DNA from: Sanguinoderma infundibulare
Taxonomy: Eukaryota > Basidiomycota > Agaricomycetes > Polyporales > Polyporaceae
NCBI GenBank assembly: GCA_032821775.1
Contig: JAVLRN010000004.1
Span: forward strand, 4,030,001-4,094,000
Direction of reading: 5' to 3'
Length of the DNA: 64,000 nucleotides
Position numbers and translations under genes: made by a program. The notes under the pieces are model-generated. The model was not told the origin of the DNA, searched no databases, and worked only from the letters and a program-made list of their open reading frames with translations. How positions within the stretch are numbered: position 1 is the stretch's first letter; each line of letters begins with the position of its first letter. Positions 11,024 to 22,760 of this stretch are shown piece by piece.

Positions 11024-12189
11024 TCAGTTCGACGCCGGCGTGAGGCCGATGAACTCGCGCAGCTGCTCCCGCTTCGCCTTCGTGTCGCCCTTCGGCACGA
11101 TGTCATACGACTTGAGTATATGCTCGTACCGTTCCTCTGTGCATCACATCAGCATCCACCAGGTCCATCAATCCTCGCTCCATGGACGGGAGCGGAAACT
11201 CACTCGTGAGGTGCTCGAACTCGCCCTTGGTGTTTGGGAAGTTCTGCGGCGGCTTCCCGTTCACCATCATCGGCGCCTTGATCCCCATCTTGTTCGACCC
11301 CACCGTCGCGTTGTGCAGCCGCGCGTACAGCCGCGCCTGCCTGCCCGCCAGCCAAACGTAACCAGTCAGCGCACACGCGCCAACCCAACACGGAGGGCTC
11401 GCTCAAAGAAAGAAGAGAGAATGGAACGCACTCAAGCTTGATGGCCTCCACCGCCCCGTCCACCTTCTTCCGGAGCTCCTCCAGCGCGCTCTCCGTCGCG
11501 CGCTTGAACTCCGCGCCCTCCTCCCCCGCGCACTCCCCCGCGCCACTCGTGCTAGTGCTCTGCACCTCCACGATCGCGACCTCCGCCTGCGCCTGCGCCT
11601 CCTCCTTCTCGGCCCGCTTCGCGGACCCCTGCACGCTCAACAGCCGCGCGAGCTGCGCCTGGACCTCCCGAACGTCCGCCCCGAGCCGCTCCTGCGCCCG
11701 CTCGATCGCGTCGAGCCTCGCGGCGAGCCCCCCTTCGCTCGCGCCCGCGCCCGCGCCCGCCCCACTGTCCGTCTGCGGGGACGCGGCGAGCGCGCGGGAC
11801 GCGGCTGCGATCTGGTCCGCGATCGCGCCAAACGACTCGGAGAGGCGGTTCGCCCAGAGCGCGTTTGCGTTTGCGTTTGCGTCTGTCGCGCCTGCTCCCG
11901 GGCGCGCGCGCAGCCGCACCTCGCGCTCCCTCTCCCTCTCCGTCTCCGGGATGGGGTACAGCGGCCCGTCGCTCGAGCCTTGGAGGGCGTGTGTGGGTGT
12001 GGGGGTGGGTGCGGGTGTCGACGCGTGCAGGTCGGAGAAGGGCGAGGCGGATGCGGATGCAGACGCCAACGCCAATCCGTGGTTCACGAGCGTTGAGCTG
12101 GACGAGTTCGGGTCCGCGTCGGCGCTGGGGCCGGGGGTGTGGGGCGCCGTCGAGTGCGGGGTCACGGTCGCGGTCGCGTCGGAGGCCAT
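11024..12189 (-). CDS. Conserved low-complexity/coiled-coil protein
   Basis: Three exons. The long first exon (12189 to about 11435) encodes an Ala/Ser/Thr/Pro-rich N-terminus, an acidic-basic stretch (ETEREREREVRLRARPGAG), and a helical region rich in Ala, Glu and Arg that is probably a coiled coil (LAARLDAIERAQERLGADVR). Two short introns follow. The C-terminal part is well ordered and looks conserved: ARLHNATVGSNKMGIKAPMM, then NGKPPQNFPNTKGEFEHL, and, after the second intron, KERYEHILKSYDIVPKGD with the end GLTPASN at 11024. Splicing GA|GCAG and ACGA|AG restores one frame through all exons. I do not know the function. The C-terminus resembles uncharacterised basidiomycete proteins as I recall them, which is inference. 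Confidence 0.75.
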
Positions 12190-12190
12190 A

Positions 12191-12216
12191 GGTTACAGGT
12201 TACAGGTTACAGGTTA
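12191..12216. repeat. Heptamer tandem repeat GGTTACA
   Basis: Three and a half copies of GGTTACA sit directly upstream of the start codon of the minus-strand gene at 12189. The unit is not the fungal telomere repeat. It may lie in the 5' leader. Confidence 0.8.
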
Positions 12217-13585
12217 ATCGGGCCAGTGGATGAGTACGCAGCGGGGGGGGGCGACTGGTGAACTGTGAACTGTCGGAGTCGACAGATGGGCCTACGGGGA
12301 CGGCACATATGTATAGGCTTCCTGCGCGCGCGGGTGCGGACCGCCACAGCCATGCGTTCAAGCCCAGTTAGCCGCGCGACCCCTGGGAGTTCTCATGTCC
12401 CCGCAGGCGTGAGTGTCAGTGCGGGGCCACCGCTTGACAGGGCGAGAGAATCGCCGGGTGTGGCGAGAATGGGGGAAGGACAGGTGAGAATAGGCCGACT
12501 GTATGCCGAGCGCCGATGGGAGCAGCGTGCGTCGGGCGGCCCCGCTTGAGACTTGTGTTGGGAGAGTATTTTTGGGGGAACTGCCACGAAGCAGAAGACC
12601 ATCGCGGGCGAGGTCAGACATATGTGGTGGAGTGTGGAGGGGAGCGTGCGTTACGTAGGATGTCGCGGACACAGTCGCGCAGATGCCACCGAGGCTCTGA
12701 TATCATCGAGTTTTGACGATTTGCGACGTGCATTTTGACGGCGCTCTGCCTGTCAGCCATGATCAATTGCGACGTGGACGGACACGTACGCTAGAAAGGC
12801 ACCGCACGGATCGGGGCCGCGAGTAACGCGTCCACGATAAGCTCCCGGAAACCAGCGCCGTCGCACACATCCTGTAATCCACGTACCTCTTTCGAGCCCG
12901 AGGCGGTCCCGAGAGCGTCTGTTTTCCAAGCGCAATCACGACAATGTGAGAAGGGGCCCGAAGATAAGGCGATCTGTTGAGAAATACGGTTCAGGCTCCT
13001 TCGCAGACAGAAGGCGTACGTCTCACCGGTTCTGTTTGGCCCCCGTCGACCGAGGTTTCGGCGCTGGATGGACGCATGGGTCGTCGGGGGATCGAAGAGC
13101 TATGGAGCGGTCGAGTGCCATCCAGGCATTTTTGGCAGACCGATGGCGATCCCACATTGGTAGGAAGGCCGGCGAGGCGCTAGCGGGCACACTGTTCGGG
13201 ATGGGGAGCGAAAGGGATAATTGTGAGTCTTGTCCACGACTTACACTGGTGAGACTCCGACTTTTGTCAGCGGGAACACAGGGACGACGCAGGCTCGCGT
13301 TGCGAGAAACGGGCACGTAACGTCGCGTACTGCCAGCACACGCATGTGTAATATCTTACCAGGAGATGAATACGCAAATCTAGATACAGTATCTTTCGCT
13401 TTCTGGCATACTGTGAGCATCTGCATTCACTGCCTCATGATATATTAACTCACCTGTACTGTCCTCCTGGGGGAGACTCGAGGGCGTTGTCGTGCAAGTC
13501 GGGAAAAGTTGTGGGGAGAAAGTGAGTGGGCGCTGCAGTCCAAAGTCTTTCACGGCATCTGAGGATCAGTTCAGGCATGGGAACA
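12217..13585. other. No gene seen
   Basis: Upstream flank of the coiled-coil gene, with a run of eight G near 12243-12250. Open frames here have no recognisable content. Confidence 0.4.
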
Positions 13586-15204
13586 TACAGTGACTTACAA
13601 AACTGTTTCCAGAAAAGTTACTCTCACGCCATTTTCGGCATATCTCCGCAAGTACTTAATGTATGGACATGATGTAAAGTGCGTTTGGTAGATATACTTC
13701 TTGGCTTTTGATAGAGCTATATATTATGCGAAATGGATGAAAACTCCTGGAGATATCAAGCACTCTTTGCGCTCACTGCCTGGAAACAGTTTTGTAACTC
13801 TTCCCGGTGCCACACATAATTTACTCATGAAAGGGCATGTACAGACAATTGTCAAATCTCTTGGTGGCAATGTTGTGTGTACTGTTTATATACATCAGTC
13901 CAGGCTATAATCTTACACAATACATCTCACTTTCCTGCTATAATCATGCCTAAAGGTTTCCTCAGCAACCATTAACCAGGTCACCTCTCCTTGCTAACTA
14001 ACACCATTCTATCACCTATATCCAGGTTAAAACTGGCATTGGTGGGAGTTACATCAGTAAATAATACTCCACACACTTTCCTGAGGTCTCCGAGGCCAAG
14101 GGTGGTCACCTATCCCTTTTTTTTCCGACTACCATATGTTGTGTGACTCACCTTATTGAGACCGGGATGGCCAATACCACTGTTCAGGTCCACAATTCTT
14201 ATAAGGATGCATTCCTCAGGACTGTATGTGTCTATGTTATTCATTGTAGGCTGAAGGGATAAAGCACAATTGCAGTAACGATGAGGAAACACATTCAACT
14301 CAACACTGTATACAAGGCCAAGCAGTACAATGTCACTTTGTCAAAGAAATGCTAGACTATGAAGGAATGAATAAGGCTGATATCATCAGAGAAGACTAAT
14401 ATGAACAAAATTGGGTCATATGAGAGGAAGTATATGTGGAAAAAGAGGGCAGAGAGGCTGAGTAACTAGATGGTTAACTGCATAATGAAGGTTAGAGGTG
14501 TTTCTTCATCGTTACTGCAATTGTGCTTTATCCCTTCAGCCTACAATGAATAACATAGACACATACAGTCCTGAGGAATGCATCCTTATAAGAATTGTGG
14601 ACCTGAACAGTGGTATTGGCCATCCCGGTCTCAATAAGGTGAGTCACACAACATATGGTAGTCGGAAAAAAAAGGGATAGGTGACCACCCTTGGCCTCGG
14701 AGACCTCAGGAAAGTGTGTGGAGTATTATTTACTGATGTAACTCCCACCAATGCCAGTTTTAACCTGGATATAGGTGATAGAATGGTGTTAGTTAGCAAG
14801 GAGAGGTGACCTGGTTAATGGTTGCTGAGGAAACCTTTAGGCATGATTATAGCAGGAAAGTGAGATGTATTGTGTAAGATTATAGCCTGGACTGATGTAT
14901 ATAAACAGTACACACAACATTGCCACCAAGAGATTTGACAATTGTCTGTACATGCCCTTTCATGAGTAAATTATGTGTGGCACCGGGAAGAGTTACAAAA
15001 CTGTTTCCAGGCAGTGAGCGCAAAGAGTGCTTGATATCTCCAGGAGTTTTCATCCATTTCGCATAATATATAGCTCTATCAAAAGCCAAGAAGTATATCT
15101 ACCAAACGCACTTTACATCATGTCCATACATTAAGTACTTGCGGAGATATGCCGAAAATGGCGTGAGAGTAACTTTTCTGGAAACAGTTTTGTAAGTCAC
15201 TGTA
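13586..15204. mobile_element. Foldback-type DNA transposon, TA-flanked
   Basis: A 1.6-kb element made of two inverted arms of about 705 bases (13586-14292 and 14498-15204) around a 205-base centre. Positions sum to 28790 throughout; for example, the open frame 13701-13910 mirrors 14880-15089. The termini read TACAGTGACTTACAAAAC on each side, with TA as the likely target duplication. Together with the CAGTG start this points to Tc1/mariner-like DNA transposons. Within each arm, GGAAACAGTTTTGTAA near 13782-13797 is the reverse complement of the terminal bases, an internal repeat like the paired transposase sites of IR/DR elements. No transposase gene is present, so it is non-autonomous. The sequence is visibly AT-richer than its surroundings. 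It lies about 95 bases from the inner end of arm 2. Confidence 0.85.
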
Positions 15205-15345
15205 TACCGAAGCTTCGATTATTGCCGTGTACGCCACACTACTGTATCTTCTGCTGGTGACCCAATTCTGCTCTGCTCTTCTCACGATCTATTGCTCAAC
15301 CCACCAAGAAGCGTACCGAGGACACAGAGCTCGCGTGACCAAAAA

Positions 15346-17655
15346 TCAGAAACCAGAACCGCGCATGTTGGCCAAGATCATGGAGGTGTTCACCCCGGCG
15401 AACAGCTCGAACCCATCCACGTTGCACACAACAGGGCCTTCAGAGAGCTGGAAACGTAGGAGTCGACGATCAGCGATGCATTAGTATAGAGTCAGGATTA
15501 AATTCGCAGTTTCACCTCTCCTGTAACCATATACGTCACGGCTATGTTGTGCAAGCAAGCTGACGGGGCCGAGGGCGTGGTATGCTGCGGGGGTCGAACG
15601 ACAGATCAATATTCGCGGCCGCCGAGCAGGATTGCAGCAAGAACCCCCGTAGGTATTGCACTCACCCCAAAGCCGTTCTGCGTGACGAGTGTCGCGCTCT
15701 CGCCCAACAGATTAGCGACCCGTTCGGCACCCTCCAAGGCAGTAGAAGGATCGAACTGGCCACGAGTCGGTATCAGTGTTCCACTGCACGAATTGACGTC
15801 CGTCGGATAAAGGCATAATGGTGCTTACCAAGTTACTCGCAACGAGTATCTTGTTCGCTAGCGTCCCGTTGAAGGGACCCGGATACCGTTCTACCGATCG
15901 CGCAGGCCAGTAGGGGCACATGTATATCGGGGAGGGCCAGAGGCCGCCATCTATATGACACCGAGGCGCGTTCGAGGGTCAAGATCGGATCACACAGCCA
16001 CGTTTAGCACAGGTCGAGACGTACACATGCGGGAAACGTTCCGGGTCCTTGAAATGACTCCGTCGAAGATCTCGAGCATGGTGGTGTCAGGCTGGTCTAT
16101 ACTATCCCCGCACCAGATGGCTTGACTTGTGTAAGACACCCCGGTCTGGTTGGCACGACGCTGCAGGGCATTCCTGGAAGAAGGGGACATTCAACATGGG
16201 GCTCACCCTTCACCACGAATGTGAGGTATACGCACGTACGGCGAGAAGGCAGGGTCGAGTTCGATTGTGTCTCTTGAGCCACGGCTTGGACTAGCTGAGG
16301 ATACGTCGTGTTCGCAAACGCCGACCACCCCTCGGGCGAGTACATCTGGGTGAAGAATAATGCTTCATTTTCACGGATCATGAGCGGAGATGTATCATGC
16401 GAGGGGCAGTATGGCTTTGCTTACACCGGATGGTTGTCGAATCGACCGAAACGGATGGATCATTCCGCGCGACATCGTAGGCGGCTTGCAACAGCGCCTG
16501 AATGTTGGCGTCCACGCCTTCGGCCGAGGTTGCGTTCGAAGCGATGGGACACCCATTGGGGCCGGAGAGGGCACATCCCGTGACAAAGCCTTCATATACC
16601 TTGTCGGCGTCGATGCCGAAGTTGGCGCCGCTCTACAGGATGAGGAGGACGTAAACGACCGCTGCGGTCAGCTCCGAGACTCGCAGCACCGTGGAAGCTA
16701 CGCACCACCGAGAATTGTTCTGTTGCGAAGATGACGGGGTCTATCACGCCGTCCAGGATCACCCGTCCGACGCGCTGGGTTTCTTCTCCGTTATTGGCCA
16801 CCGGCGCGAGAAAGAACAAGCACTTACGTGAGGAAACACTGGAGATGGCAAGGGGTCAATGCACGTTGGCGTGAAACGCGAAAAGGTTGACTCACTATTG
16901 ACAAACCAAGAACCCAGAAGGGTTCCATACGACAAGCCGACGTAGTTCACCGACTGCCCAGGTCCATCCAGCGCGTCCGCCATGGCGACCATGTCGCGCA
17001 CCGTGGCCGCCTCACCGACGTACGCCAAGTACCGCCCCGACGGGCCGTCGAGGCACTTCTTGCCGACCTCCCCGTACTTCTGCTGCATGATCGAGGCCTG
17101 GGATAGCAGCGCGTCGACGTCGGCGGGGTCGGTGAAGTTGCCCGTGTACTCGATCCCGGTCAGCTCGATGGTGCCATTGAAGAACGCGTCGTGCTCCTCG
17201 GTGCTGTTGAAGCAGAAGATCTCCCCCGGTCTGCAGCGCCAACGTTAGCTCACCAGCTTGATACGGAGAGCGTAAACGTACACGGTGAGAGACCCCACGC
17301 CGCGCGGATCCCAGCTCACGACGTCATAGACACCTCCAGTGATGTTGAGCAGTTGCGCGCTGCCGGTGTCGAGAGCTTCAAGTCCGGAACTGCCAGGACC
17401 TCCTGGGTTGAAGAACACCGTGCCGCGGCGTTCTCCGGTCGCGTTGGCCTTCACGATCGCAAGTCGACCTCGTCCGGCGTCGGGATTATGGTAGTCTAGC
17501 GGTATGTCGAAAAAGCCGCACGACAGCGTGGGGTCCGTGACGATGGAAGGATCGCATGGTCCCCATTGGATTGAGGATGGAGCTTGCGTGGAAGCGCAGC
17601 TAGGCAAACAGGCTAGCAGAGAGACGAACGAGAGACAGAGTAGCCTGGAAAACAT
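15346..17655 (-). CDS. Secreted alpha/beta hydrolase, TAP-like (copy 2)
   Basis: Same family and exon plan as the gene at 1822-4118, and the better-preserved of the pair. The start at 17655 gives a signal peptide (MFSRLLCLSFVSLLACLPSC). The oxyanion motif is complete (FFNPGGPGSSG), followed by VSWDPRGVGSL, which copy 1 has altered. The nucleophile elbow is GLSYG within VNYVGLSYGTLLGSWFVN. Later exons encode RVGRVILDGVIDPVIFATEQ, KVYEGFVTGCALSGPNGCPI, SYTSQAIWCGDSIDQPDTT and the end NMRGSGF at 15346. The Asp region (FDPSTALEGAERVANLLGES) is present, and the protein would be exported. The 11-base microexon of copy 1 is expected here near 16835-16845. The TAP C-terminal strand near 15600-15650 shows small differences from copy 1 that I could not resolve, so a late frame disturbance is possible. 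Confidence 0.78.
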
Positions 17656-18910
17656 CTGTTAGTGTTCTGTTATTGCTGTGGATTTGGCAGAAGCGCGAAA
17701 GACTATATACCTCCGGGGCGCTAGTGACCGCGCTTCTAAGATGCTGCGCCGCCGCGTCCAGGATGTGCGTAGAGCTTAGGTGATATAACGAGGGTGGCGG
17801 AGCTGTCGTCGAAAGACAGGCAAGTGTTACGCCTCAGCATGACAAGCTTTGGCAATCCTACATGCTGCGCTCGCCGCAGTTGAGGAACAGGCCATGAATC
17901 TCCTTCGCACCTAGTGAGGCGCACAGTGGCTGTCGATGGCTATGACTAGCCAAACCAGAACTTAATGGACAGATTGACGCACATAAAGACATGCGTCTGA
18001 GCCACTACTTCGCGCACCCGTATCGGTACGCGTATGTACCGGAGAAGTATACACCCGGTGAAGTACGGACCTGTCGGAGCGGTTAGAAACATGACTGAAT
18101 GACGACTTGAACTAATAGCAGCGAGAGGAATGGTTTGTATTGTGATACTAACGGTGTACCTTCCAGTGATGGCCAGCGAGATCCACCATGCGCTCTTCCA
18201 GTCAAATGGCGTCGCAGGCGAAGAAATACGATCAAAGCACGTTCCCAGTCTAGCGCTTTTGGCTCGGACAGTCGAGGAACAAGCGCGAGATGGTGGGAAC
18301 GCGCATTCCGCCGACTCGCCGTATACGTGCATGGTCAGCTGCACAGGTTTGAAGGCTCGAAATCGGTTTCAAGTGCTTGCTAATGGCTTACCCGCTTGAC
18401 ATCGCGTCTTGTGCTGCTTTGGACGGCCATCCTGATCCCCATTCGTTGATCCTGGCCCAAAAGGCCTCTCGTGGACGCATCATATCGGGGGAGCGAGGTT
18501 CAACGGCGCAGCGGCTGGCGGTTGCGGGCCAGGACTCGACCGCCAGCGAAATGAGGTTACGGCCGATGGTACTAACGCCGCGCGAATGGACGGCATCAAG
18601 TCGAATTGTGGACGATGGAACACCTTCATTATGGTGCTCGTTAGAAGGCTCGAACAACTAACTCGCGAGTACTTAATGACAATCACTTACCCTGTTGACG
18701 TCGCGCTTTTGGATCCGTAGAACGGTCATCCCATTCCAAATTTTAGTTTCTCTAACCATGCATTCCATTTGTCTAGCACAGTTCTATGGTGACCATGTTA
18801 CACGGAACACTCCCTGGACAATGTTATGAATCGCACAACGCGGGCATAGTAAACGACGTTGAACGGGCTCACCTGAGTTCACTTCTACTGAGACAGCGAC
18901 AGCTGACGTA
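17656..18910. other. Intergenic part of arm 2
   Basis: No supported gene. It contains the minus-strand TATATAG promoter of hydrolase copy 2 near 17702. The stretch at about 17930-18175 recurs at about 41690-41920. The open frame on the minus strand at 18388-18657 matches 1008-1140 only because the arms are duplicated. Confidence 0.55.
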
Positions 18911-19868
18911 TCACAGAGTGCAATCGTAGGTGGACCAGTCCTCAAAGAGAACGGCGATGGTATCTAGTCGCCCGTTGTACACGGACGACTTGGGGACGAG
19001 CGCGACTCGATTCTGATCATACGCGTACCTGCTAGCCGTCTCCTCCAACGCGACCTTTACCTCCTCCTCCGTCTCCCCGCAACACACGATATCCAGCCTT
19101 TCCAACACCGTCGCCCTCTCTACGCACTCCAGCTGATCGAACGCCAACGTGACGCGGTCCACGGACGAGTAAACTCGACGGAGGATGAGAATGCTTGGGG
19201 ACAGAACGAGATCACGTATTTCTGTGTCAAGCATGAAGGTGTCGAGACTTGTCAGGCTCCGGAGGTTGGGCGCGCAGGGAAGGTGGCGGTAGTCGACCTC
19301 CCCATGGACAGGGCCAAGCCAGAGGGACGTAACGGAAGGCGGGATGACACCCGTCAGGCGGTACCAGCGTGCCTGACCGATGCAGATGACGGCGAGGGCG
19401 CGCAAGGACGTGGAGCGGGCGAGGATCTGGTGGATGAGAGTGATGGGCCACGCGTTGGAGCCGTAGTCGAGGTCGTTCTGGTTGACGCTGCTTGTTGGCC
19501 CTATCCAGAGCTTACGGACGAAAGAGAGAACAGGAGGACCGAGAGGGAGATCATCGGGACCCTCCATGACGGCATAGGCGAAGCGGGCGATGGCGCGAGA
19601 GGATGTGAGGGTGATGTTGTCATAAAGCAGAGGCAGGACCCAGGAGCGAGCGGTGCGACAGACTCGGCATAGTGTCGCTGCAGAAGATGGGTATCGAGAA
19701 GCAAGTTGGAAGACTGCGTCGCCGTGGTCAGGGATTATTTTGGTCTTCAATGGGGTGCGTTCTCACCCTTGAACCAGCGGAGCATCAGCGACAAATATAG
19801 GACGAGACCGTGAGACTCACTTCGCTCATGACTTCCATCGGCAAAGTGTGTTCCTTGGGGTCGCTCAT
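18911..19868 (-). CDS. F-box-like/LRR-type protein
   Basis: The main exon (to 18911) encodes ATLCRVCRTARSWVLPLLYD, then alternating hydrophobic strands ending in VALEETASRYAYDQNRVALV and EDWSTYDCTL. This is the layout of short agaricomycete F-box-like proteins, in which a degenerate F-box helix (CRVCR...W..PLLY) precedes irregular leucine-rich repeats. A probable first exon at 19868-19821 reads MSDPKEHTLPMEVMSE and ends at GTGAGT. Joining it to the FQLASRYPSS segment needs one base more than a standard splice gives, so either the donor is unusual or the junction is frameshifted. Such proteins are thought to pick substrates for SCF ubiquitin ligases; that role is family knowledge. A truncated copy lies at 362-740. 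Confidence 0.62.
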
Positions 19869-20234
19869 GCTGTCATATAGGGAGTCTTCGGTGCTGTACA
19901 AGACCGGGATGAGAGAGAGCGTAGTGGGTGTTGGGAAGGGGAAAACCGTTGTCGGTCGTTGCAGGCAAACGCTTTCCGCGCTAAGGGAAGTGAGGTACAG
20001 TATTACCGTTTATGGCAACAAGAACAAAAGTATCATCAGTGCAGCGCTCATGACTTGGCGACCATCACCCTCGCCTTCCCTCACCCGCCCTCAATATTGT
20101 TCCTGTCCGTGTTTGATCTTGTTTAAATAGCACGACGCGTCCCCTGTATACTCACTAGTACACTGCAACTCTCGACTCGGACAAGCACTGAAAGTACTGA
20201 ACACTGAGCACTCTCTCTTCTTCGCCTACTGAGC

Positions 20235-22023
20235 ATGCAATCGACCCTAACGGCCTGCTCTCTGCTGCTTCAATTTGGCCTGTCAATTGTCCTCGCATTA
20301 GGCCACATCACCCGGTACGTCAAACAATCCATGGCCCTCTCTCCTCATCGCCCCAGCCTTCCTCATATTCATGTCTGTCGACTGGCACGAGCTAGGAAAC
20401 AAAACCCAGCTCGCGAACCTAGTCAGTTCGGACATTACTGCAATCCACTCGGCGGTCTTGACTCGGCAGCTCATGCCCGTGAATTTCTCTATCTCCTTCC
20501 GCATGTCCTGGGCATCGAGGCGAAAGACCACACGGGTAGAAGACGAGGCATACTGCCTGATGGGCCTCTTTGGAGTCAGCATGCCGACAAACTACGGGGA
20601 GGGCAATGGAGCCTTCACGCGACTCCAGTACGAGATCATGCGACATAATCCAGACACCAGTCTCTTCGCCTTCGGATGGTGGATTTATCCTGGACCTCTG
20701 AGTGAACAGGGCATCACTCTCCATCCAAATAACGCATTCGACCATCCAAACCGGTATCTTCTTGCGTCCTCACCACGGGAGCTGCATGGTTCATTCTCTT
20801 TCACTCCAGATATTGGCCACAATGCGATTCAGCCGTACCCTCCACTTTTCAGTGTCACCTCAGTCGTTGTGCACCGCCCTCCATGTCAACTAACGTGTTG
20901 GACAGGATATCGGTGACGGTTCACTGCCCCCAGAAGTGGGCGGTGCCTCACGCAGTCCCTTTGATGCCGTCGAGCTCCCGCGCGTAACAGTGACAAGCTA
21001 CGGTGTCAAACTTCGCCTTCCAGTCTTCGAGGCCGGCGACGTAACCATTGCCGTGCTCTTGTGCGAGGATAGGGGGGACCACTTCGGTCTGTTCCTGCAA
21101 CGCGACCCTCGCGGCAAAGATCCGATACGACCACGCTACTACGTTGGTTGCGAGCACACCGAAGTTGGCTACCCCCACAAGTTGTTCGTTCGGATGGCCA
21201 ACCTAGGCGACGACCTCAGCAACCTTTGCTTCGACGGTAAGTCCGTCAAAGCGAAATGGCGCACCGTCTATGTCGTACCTGGCCCGCCTGATCTGCAGTC
21301 CTGGAGCACCACAATCAGCCATCTCACCATCAACTGCAACCCCGTTGCGCCGTTTCGCCTCCCCCATTGGCTCTTCGCTCAACTCATCGCGCTCCAGTTC
21401 GGGATACTAAAGGGCGATGCGAGGCACAAGTCCTCGCTCGCAATCATGCGGTTCTTCCATCGCACCGACACTGCATTCTACTGGTTCTGCCTCGGCTTGT
21501 GCTACGCGCATCCCGATCGGCCTCCAGCCCACCGGGCCAAGATCATCCAGTCTTTAGAAATCACTTCGCCCACGATTGCTCCGAGGACCACGTCGACTCC
21601 TGGCCGGGTCTGTCAAAGGACTTCGGTGACGAGGAACGGACCATACGCCTCTCTTTCGCGCGCTGCAGCAGGCTCCCGGAGATCACGCGCGTCATTCACA
21701 TTGAACTCTTCGGGCGCGTCTACGAACAGTTGCTCAAGGACGCCGACGTCTCGTTCCCGTCGCTCGCACGCCTTGAGAAGGAGAAGGGCGGTGGCGTGCT
21801 GCCTGCTACCGGCCACGGTCCCATCGGCGCCTGCGCTGCGTCATCCCTACCTCGCGCGCCATCATCGCGGCCAGTGCCCACCGCGTCTGACCGCTCCCGG
21901 CTCAAGCTGTCTTCTGTGGTCATGCGCGGACCTCTTAGGGCCTTTGTCCGCCGAACGCGCGACGACGGCCCTAGTCGATGGTTCCTAAAGTTCAAACTGG
22001 AGCCGCGAGCCAAAAGCTCGTGA
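20235..22023 (+). pseudogene. Truncated, frameshifted HET-domain gene with a foreign leader
   Basis: From about 20352 (APAFLIFMSVDWHELGNK) it matches the intact HET gene at 33116-35259, including RMSWASRRKTTRVEDEAYCL and GLFGVSMPTNYGEGNGAF. An equivalent intron ends near 20905, followed by DIGDGSLPPEV and ELPRVTVTSYGVKLRLPVFE. The N-terminal half of the HET domain, roughly 190 residues, is absent. In its place an unrelated start at 20235 encodes a signal-peptide-like MQSTLTACSLLLQFGLSIVL with its own GTACGT donor, but no splice I tried gives a common frame. A second lesion near 21545-21565 shifts the frame before FAHDCSEDHVDSWPGLSKD. Loss of function is the simplest reading. Confidence 0.75.
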
Positions 22024-22337
22024 CTCCGCTTGTTCAAGTTTCAGTTCCCTTTTCCTTTTCGTGAGGTGAGAGATAGGTACACCGTAACCATGGTGCGCCT
22101 TGGTAAGACTCGTATTAACCGGTTCGTCTTCATCGTTAGGACCAACTGAGTAGTCACGTGGGAGTTCAGAAGACTGTCCGCTCGTCACCTGTCGGAGCAG
22201 GCACTTCCTGCTCCCCATCCTCCTCCCCGCCCCCATAACATTTGCTCAGCTCTCAGGCGTCAACCCTGCTTGTAGCACCACACACATATTCTTCGGCCGA
22301 GCCTGCACTTCCGACTCTGACTCTCGCCTCCCAAATC

Positions 22338-22760
22338 GGCGGCCACGCCGGATCGGCGTCACCCTTGAGCTGTTCACCGACGTCGTGCCCGCCGAGGTCC
22401 TCGCGTGGTCCGCCGACTTTGAGCAGCCCGACGTTGCGCGCACGGGGAGCCGCGCTGCCCTCACCGTCGCCGTCCTCCCCGCGCCACTCTCTCGTTCCCG
22501 CACAACGCGCAGGCGGCTGGGGCTGCGGACGCGGATGGCGCGCCGCCCAACGCGTGCGAGCGGGGAAAGGTGCCACGCCGGAGCAAACGCAGCTGCTGAA
22601 GCTGGTCGGGGTCAAGATGGTCACGTTCAAGGTTGGCCTGAGGGCGCGGTGGGACGCGGCAGCTGGGGAGGTCACGCAGATCGAGGAGCAGACGATTGGG
22701 GAGCAAGAGGCGGGCGGAGAGGAGGTGGATGCGCACGAACAGAGCGAAAAGATTGTATGA
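22338..22760 (+). pseudogene. MRT4: Fragment of ribosome assembly factor Mrt4
   Basis: Two frames carry a recognisable Mrt4 C-terminal half. The first is GVTLELFTDVVPAEVLAWSA then DFEQPDVARTGSRAALTVAV, which corresponds to the L10-like insert of Mrt4 (family pattern: F.DFEQPDFARAG). The second is ATPEQTQLLKLVGVKMVTFK with VGLRARWDAAAGEVTQIEEQ, the conserved TPEQ..LLKL.G..M..FKV..+..WD segment. A frame change lies between them near 22500-22570, and everything N-terminal of the insert is missing. Mrt4 is an essential nucleolar factor related to ribosomal P0, so this must be a stray copy, with the working gene elsewhere. Recognition rests on family memory, not on a search. Confidence 0.68.

Larger units (their letters stand above)
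15298..19306. repeat. Inverted duplication, arm 2
   Basis: Mirror image of 362-4165. It carries the better-preserved F-box-like gene and TAP-like hydrolase copy 2, both on the minus strand. It is about 200 bases longer than arm 1 because of scattered indels. Confidence 0.85.

Noticed and set aside
12191..12216. GGTTACA repeats as an interstitial telomere
   Set aside because: The unit differs from TTAGGG-type fungal telomere repeats and is too short.
13701..15089. Open frames of 60-69 residues in the TA-flanked element
   Set aside because: Identical in both arms only because the arms are inverted copies. No resemblance to a transposase.
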